Assembly (NCBI GenBank): GCA_036852015.1
Contig: JAANDG010000018.1
Coordinates: 496,001-560,000, forward strand
Source: Pelodera strongyloides
Lineage: Eukaryota; Nematoda; Chromadorea; Rhabditida; Rhabditidae
DNA: 64,000 nucleotides
Reading direction: 5' to 3'
The notes beneath the pieces are model-generated. The model was given only the letters and a program-made list of their open reading frames with translations, ran no database searches and was not told the origin of the DNA. The number at the start of each line of letters is the position of its first letter. Positions within the stretch are counted from its first letter, which is position 1. Both the position numbers and the translations under genes were made by a program. Of the stretch, positions 58,577 through 64,000 are shown in pieces.

Positions 58577-60160
58577 AACTACCATAAGTGTATTATGAGG
58601 AAAATACTAGCTGGTAAATGCGGTTTATCTTTACAACGTATGTTTAAATTTAGATCCTACAATTATTCTTCTCGTAGAGGTAGTTCTAGGATTGTTATTA
58701 ATAGGGCATCAAGAAATGTTCGGAAACATTCATTTGTCCATAGAACGTCCCTTATGATTGAACAGAATGCTACGAATTTCCTGTGATTTACTTCGAATTT
58801 GCTGGCTGAGACAATTTACTACTGCTTTATTATGTTTTATTTATTATGTGTATTTTATAACACAAACTGCACGTTACATTGCTTTCTTTGATTGTCTTTG
58901 TGCGTAATAAATTATTATTATATGGTCGCTGCTAAGTTGCAGAGGACGAACTCTGTAACTCTTCATTTTTTTCCATTTTTGTTTTGTTTGCGCCTTGTTT
59001 ATCTTTGATTCGGCTGGCTAAACATTGCAGAGACACACGTTTTAACAAAATTACTGTTCAAATCCGTTGTATATTACTTAATTTTGGTTAATTGGAATAA
59101 ACTGCATTTGTTTCCTGGCTCGTGGAACGTTCGAGTCAATTTATAAGTAACATGCGCAAATGTCGTCGAAAACCGACGAACCTATGCTATGCAGTATGCA
59201 ATTGTGCGCACAAGAGAACACTGACAACAAATGGCTTTTGTCAACTGCAAGCTTGAAAGCATATTACATTATGTCTGTTGAAAACGATGTCAAATATGGA
59301 CACAAACGATTGCAACCTTGTTGAGCAAATGAAAAACAACTGTGAATGCAAACCAAAGGTCTGAAATAAACTGAAAGAACATTAATGTGTACAAAACGAA
59401 GGTAGCGCAGGAGGAACAAAACTGAAGTTCTGCGGTGAATAATTTATTCATCCAAATAATCAACAATTAGAATCTAGAAAGCTACGCACAACAACTGAAC
59501 TATTTACATTTACACGAAAAGTCTCCATAGAAACTGAATGAAGTGGATCATGGACGCGGTTTGAAGAAAATATTAACAAGCATTAATTACATTATTAAAA
59601 GAGTTACAAGCTGTTATATCACAAAAAATTACGTATGCGTAATCAGTACGACTATCGCCAGAAATTCGCTAATCTATCCATTAAATATGACAACGAAAGA
59701 ACACGCATGAAATTTGTTAGTGAGGAATGCTGAACGTTCACTAGATGGCTGATACATCAAGGAACATGGGACTTAACTCTGCTCGAGTCAATAAAAACGC
59801 ATAACCATCAATAACGGTTTTTAAATTAATACCGGCGGAGGCTGTATCTACGGATATAAAACTATAACTGACAACATTGGGGCATGGGCACTATATGACA
59901 AGAATTTACAAACTAGAAGGCTGAAAGAACAATAGGAAATTCTAAGGACAAGTTCGTACTTTGAGTACACGAATTCACAATATCATAAATATTCTAAAAA
60001 AAATGAGAATTCAGATCACAAACCACAAAATTAGCGTATGAAAACAAACATGACTAACACAATGCCCGTGTCGGTTAAATTACGCAAAGACGATTATTAG
60101 CTCATCATGACTAGTTGAAAGAAACGGAAATTTAAACGTAAATGAGCGCTACTCTGCCAA
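58577..60160. other. Convergent spacer
   Basis: AT-rich sequence downstream of both the second sulfotransferase (+) and the coiled-coil gene (-). An ORF of 63 codons at 58595 is Arg/Ser-rich and most likely 3' untranslated sequence. No gene was called. Confidence 0.5.
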
Positions 60161-62913
60161 CTACGTATCCTTTCGGGCGGTTGGAGGTGCAGAATGCGAT
60201 GCACCATCGAGTTGTTGATCATTTATATCCTGAAAACGCTCTTGGTTTTAAAAACGCATTATTTACACCTATTGTTGAAATCGCATTAAACACCCTCCGG
60301 CTTCATACTTATCAAACAGAACACCAACTGATGTTCATTTGATTGTTTTTGTGTGCACGTTCTTATGTAATTGATGATTAGTACCAAAACTTACATTGAT
60401 TATCCCTCCCAATCGTGCGGTTTCCTCCAGCTGGTTTTTGTATTGTTCGACGAGACTCTTGATTAACATCTGCGACTCAGCGAGTCGTGATTCCAGTATG
60501 ACTTTCTCACTCTCTAGCCGCTCGAGTGTTGCACACGTATCGGACCATTTACTGGATGAATTCCTGAATCAAAAATAATACAGTGGATTATTCCATGCAG
60601 AAATCATTAGATGTACACTTGACGCTATAATGTAAACTAATGAAAAATGGAGTGTAAAATGACTGCAGAATCTGAAACGGGCCTACCTACGCCACTCAGT
60701 TCCACCATTTCCTTCACTCCCACCCAAATGGCACTTATATCGAGTGGCTGGACCACCTTGCATTGAATACATCACGCGAAGTTCCGTCACCTAAATCATT
60801 TGAAACCAATGACACAAACATTGATCGTAGATGAAACAAGAATTGTTGATCATAGACGAAAACAAAGCACTGAATTTCTTTCAACGAAAATTGATGCGTA
60901 TAAATGTGCTAGGCAAACCTTTTCCTTCGTTGCCTCCAAGCTTCCTTTCAATTTTCTGATCTCTCGCTTTAAAACAATCTTGTCCTAAACAGAATTTCTT
61001 ATAAATACATAAGAATAGCATTTGTGAAGCTATGTACAGAATTTATCAATAAGTAAAATTTAAAAGAAAAAGAGCGTACATCGATTGAACTGCCAGCCGA
61101 GCTTCCAAGGTCTTCAATTCCACTTTCTGCAGTCGTCGTATCACCCGTGCATGTGTGGTACAATTCCCTCAGCTTACCGTCCACCAAATCGCACCTCTCA
61201 CACCGTGACGACATCGTTGACAAGCTCTAGAACAGTAATCCAATATTTTGATCACCCAGTTTCGTAGTCCGTGTTACGCTTCAGATGAAAGTTTCTTTCC
61301 TGTGCTATCTAGTTTTCTTTCATCATCCGAAGCAAGGTCGCTTTAAACGTGAGTCATACTATTCGATACGTGGGTAACAATGAAAAATTGGCGGCGGACG
61401 CACCCTTTGGAATGGAGTATGACGATAGGAGTGATTCTTCTCAACATTCAGAGACAGCGTGCCTCGCTGATTCTGGTTTGACAAGAAGTCGACGGCCGAT
61501 GTATGCGCGGGATCGGAGTTCCTAAAGCAATTGTATTGGTACTTTTTATATAAAAATGTATTATGTCCACAGGTGTTTTCGAGAGCATCCTAAGTAAATA
61601 GGACGTTGCACTTGCAAGCCCCGAATCAGGGTGTTTTATCCCAGCTATAAGAAGTAATCTCCTTTAAAACTGTCCAGTGTAACTCAATAGTTAAAGGATT
61701 GTGCTTACTTGTACTTTTCCACCAATGACATAAACGTCGTCGTGTTCTTATCGATCAGTATTGAACTATTATGCGCTCGTATCTGATTGCGGTATTTTTC
61801 TCGCATTTCCGCCAAACGTTTTTCGTAACCGTTCCGCTGTCCCTCCAGAGAAGATTCGAGCATCTAAAATTTCAGGTAAACAAAAGATTTCCGGAAAGTT
61901 TTACTTGTAGATGAACCATATTCCATACCTTAATTTGTCGTCGATACTGCTCAACAGCTGCCGTATTCTCTGGTCGGTTCACCGATGATGATATCCGCTG
62001 TAACTCAGAGTCGAAATCTTCCTGCAAAGATGCTCGTATACAGTATCTTATATTGAAAATGTTATATTCGCTGGCCCTCAGCTCCTGAAGCCCTTGCTCC
62101 TAATCCCACATACTCATACCTGCAATCGAGTCATCATCTTCATCTTTTCTTCAGCGAAATTTCTTTCCATCTGCGATTTCTCCAAAGAAAGGGCCTGTTC
62201 CAGTTGAATTCGGTCTTTTTCGAACCTAAATTGTGGAAATAAGTGAAACCTTTAGATAAGTTAATAAACAGCCATGTAGCCATGTAGAATAAAATAACGT
62301 CTACAAAGACTCACTGTGATCTGAGTTGGGTCGCCTGTTCATTCAACGCATCCGCCAACGTTTTACTAGACGCAGATTTTACAGCGGCAAGATCCTTCTT
62401 GTGATCATCCTGAATAGGATTATTTTGTTATAGCTACCGTGGAACTCTAGACGTTTCAGTTTGTAATTACGTAACTATACTCGACTCGTACTAGACTGTT
62501 ATTACGTTTCAGCTTTGTGTTGGCCTGAGCCCCTAGAAAGACTATTTTCGCAAGAAAGATTTTGTATTGGAACCACTTAAAATTTTCAAGATCCAAACAT
62601 AAAGGGCCATCCCTTAAAAAAGACAAACCTTCAACTTATCCAACCGTTCTTCAAGTTTTCGGATCGCTTGCCGCCGTGACAGACTATTCGATGAGTCGTC
62701 ACCACCAGTAGAAGACGATTCGCCTGAGAAAACTATTATGTCATTGTACTGTTCCAGTATGCGCATGTACCAACCACTCAGTAATATTAACTCCCCTCTC
62801 CACACAAATGTTAATGATAATAAACAAAAGATCACACCTCCTTCTTGCAGTGTTTCCAATCGTTTATATGTTCCTTCGTGGCGCGCCTTTCGTTCCTTCC
62901 GCTTCAGATGCAC
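60161..62913 (-). CDS. 3' part of a coiled-coil protein gene, unrecognised
   Basis: Twelve exons on the minus strand: 62913-62838, 62723-62629, 62409-62315, 62225-62120, 62021-61929, 61863-61709, 61521-61404, 61226-61080, 60984-60919, 60790-60687, 60563-60395 and 60229-60161. All phases fit and give at least 430 residues; the 5' end is not in view. The first half is long heptad-rich coiled coil (KLEERLDKLKDDHKKDL, RIQLEQALSLEKSQMER). Then comes a Ser-rich linker, a CERCDLVDGKLRELYHTC segment and a second coiled coil (LERLESEKVILESRLAESQM). There is no signal peptide or membrane helix. A centrosomal, cytoskeletal or trafficking scaffold is the usual role of such proteins, but I cannot name it. 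The next upstream intron contains a Gypsy element whose LTR ends about 44 bases before exon 62913. Confidence 0.8.
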
Positions 62914-62956
62914 CTTAATGAAAATCATAAAATGGGTCATTATTGAAGAACAAAGC

Positions 62957-63334
62957 TGTTGTGTATCAAAGGTATTACTTCTGATACAACAGAACTGAGC
63001 GACAAGAGAGTGAGACGATCTTCGAATAACGGGTTTATTAGCGACGAAGACGGGCGAGGCGATATAATGAGCGAGATATAATAAGCGATGAGTGTTTAGG
63101 CCGTAGCCCTTATATACGGATGGCTACGTGCAGATCAAACACCAATAATATAAACACTAATAACTTGCGGATAGTTGCAATTAGATAATTTGCCAACGGC
63201 AAGACATAATGTGCTCCACTGATCACTAAGGACGAAAAGATCAGTGAGCAGATGTGAGTGAGTAACACGTGAACAACATAAGTAACAAAGTAACAAACTA
63301 CAAATAAATCTTAGGTATACCGTAATACCTAACA
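62957..63334 (-). repeat. Presumed 3' LTR (about 378 bases)
   Basis: It begins TGTTAGGTATTAC directly after a polypurine tract and ends ACACAACA, giving the usual TG to CA ends. It contains a TATATAAG box and, about 75 bases later, AATAAA. The outer end is judged from the TG/CA rule only, because the partner LTR is outside the window. Confidence 0.6.
63110..63117 (-). promoter_or_regulatory. TATA box in the Gypsy LTR
   Basis: TATATAAG on the minus strand lies in the middle of the LTR, followed by AATAAA near 63035-63042. This is the normal U3-R layout of an LTR promoter. Confidence 0.45.
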
Positions 63335-63390
63335 CCTCCAACCTTAGTATTTAAGTTATACTTAAAACAAGAACAATATACTACAACGAC

Positions 63391-63999
63391 TTAGTAACGC
63401 TTATTTGACGGGTTGATCTCCATCTTCGTCGTTGTCTTCCTTGCACGGCTGGTCCGACGTAACGGCGGTGTAGTTGTCACAGCGACTGGCGACGGCGTAG
63501 AGGCAGCATCCTCGAAGACCTCCTCCGCGTCCGGAACTTCTTCTGGTACAGAGTGTTCAGCATCCTCAACTGTGTCTGTGACAGTTGTCGGTGGAGTCGT
63601 TGACTTCGGACTAGACTCCTTCAGGTTCGACTTCGGTCGTGGTGTGATATCGAATGCATCCAGCAAGATGTCATAGGCTCGACTTTGGTTGGCAATAGTC
63701 CTCAGCCTCATCTGATTAGCATGTCGACGGATAAGGTTCTTGCGACCTTCAATCCTCGCATCGTACATCACACTACCGTTCTTCTTGACTACTGTAGCTT
63801 CGATCCAAGTAGGTTTACTCGGGACCTTGTAGTCAAGAATGTAGACTAAGTCTCCGGGATGGAAAACTGTAGCCTTCGAACCGTGTTTCTTGTTGAACTG
63901 CTTCTCCATACGTTCGTCCTTGACGAGCTTCCTCTCAGGCCTGGGTTTCAACAAATCCCATGATGTGCGCAGCTTTCGATTCAGAAATGCTTCAGCTGG
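63391..63999 (-). CDS. pol: Ty3/Gypsy Pol C-terminus (integrase end)
   Basis: An open frame from the window edge to TAA at 63391. It begins PAEAFLNRKLRTSWDLLKPR, the end of the integrase core region. It continues with the integrase C-terminal SH3-like domain (HPGDLVYILDYKVPSKPTW and ATVVKKNGSVMYDARI), then an acidic Ser/Thr/Pro tail and a basic end RRTSRARKTTTKM. This is characteristic of nematode Ty3/Gypsy elements. No stop interrupts it, so the copy may be young. It is 203 residues in view, incomplete at the N-terminal side because the window ends. Confidence 0.85.
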   Translation of the reverse strand, partial: PAEAFLNRKLRTSWDLLKPRPERKLVKDERMEKQFNKKHGSKATVFHPGDLVYILDYKVPSKPTWIEATVVKKNGSVMYDARIEGRKNLIRRHANQMRLRTIANQSRAYDILLDAFDITPRPKSNLKESSPKSTTPPTTVTDTVEDAEHSVPEEVPDAEEVFEDAASTPSPVAVTTTPPLRRTSRARKTTTKMEINPSNKRY

Positions 64000-64000
64000 C

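Larger units (their letters stand above)
62957..64000 (-). mobile_element. Ty3/Gypsy retrotransposon, 3' end
   Basis: On the minus strand the end of pol (63999-63391) is followed by a purine tract GGTTGGAGG and a presumed 3' LTR from 63334 to 62957. The rest of the element lies beyond the window. It inserted in the same orientation as the coiled-coil gene. Confidence 0.75.

Noticed and set aside
1..64000. CRISPR arrays, bacterial operons, origins
   Set aside because: The tandem repeats seen are microsatellites or the 28-base intronic repeat; spliced genes show nuclear eukaryotic DNA.

Overview
The window looks like nuclear DNA from a nematode. The genes have many small exons, introns of roughly 100-600 bases ending in TTTCAG-type acceptors, and AT-rich spacers. 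The families also fit: two srsx-type chemoreceptor genes, a ZP-domain cuticlin-like gene, two nematode-style carbohydrate sulfotransferase genes and a BEL/Pao element with a phlebovirus-like envelope. A rhabditid or strongylid worm is my inference; no sequence here fixes the species. Exon models were built by hand from reading frame, phase and splice sites. No database search was made.

Layout: 0.1-0.6 kb (+) holds the 3' end of an EGF-domain gene. 1.3-7.5 kb is poorly resolved and contains candidate exons, a diverged tandem duplication, a tRNA-His-like relic and two related inverted-repeat elements. 10.7-18.6 kb (-) is a decayed retroelement: a long intact pol ORF running into an Env region broken by two in-frame TGA codons and a frameshift, then a Gag zinc-knuckle ORF on the wrong side of env. 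Candidate + strand exons lie on both sides of it (6.9-7.5, 19.2 and 21.7 kb). 24.2-28.1 and 29.2-31.9 kb (+) are two tandem 8-exon srsx receptors with matching intron phases.

32.7-35.0 kb (-) is an acidic Glu/Pro-rich gene. 35-40.6 kb has no gene I can support. 40.6-41.2 kb (-) is a small gene with a KVRF motif. 42.5-45.2 kb (-) is a complete 10-exon ZP/cuticlin-like gene. 47.0-51.7 kb (-) is a 17-exon secreted metallo-beta-lactamase-fold gene with a repeat-containing tail. 53.5-55.5 and 56.0-58.6 kb (+) are tandem 7-exon sulfotransferases. 60.2-62.9 kb (-) is the 3' part of a coiled-coil gene. 63.0-64.0 kb (-) is the 3' end and 3' LTR of a Ty3/Gypsy element inserted about 44 bases upstream of a coiled-coil exon.

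The host genes are independent loci with no operon logic that I can see. The two tandem pairs are recent-looking duplications with conserved exon lengths. Mobile DNA does most of the reshaping: three TTAA-flanked fold-back elements, two TA-type fold-backs, the BEL/Pao relic and the Gypsy LTR. The most unusual objects are the permuted BEL/Pao pol-env-gag array and the AYNAxNANYRTL repeat in the tail of the metallo-beta-lactamase-fold protein.
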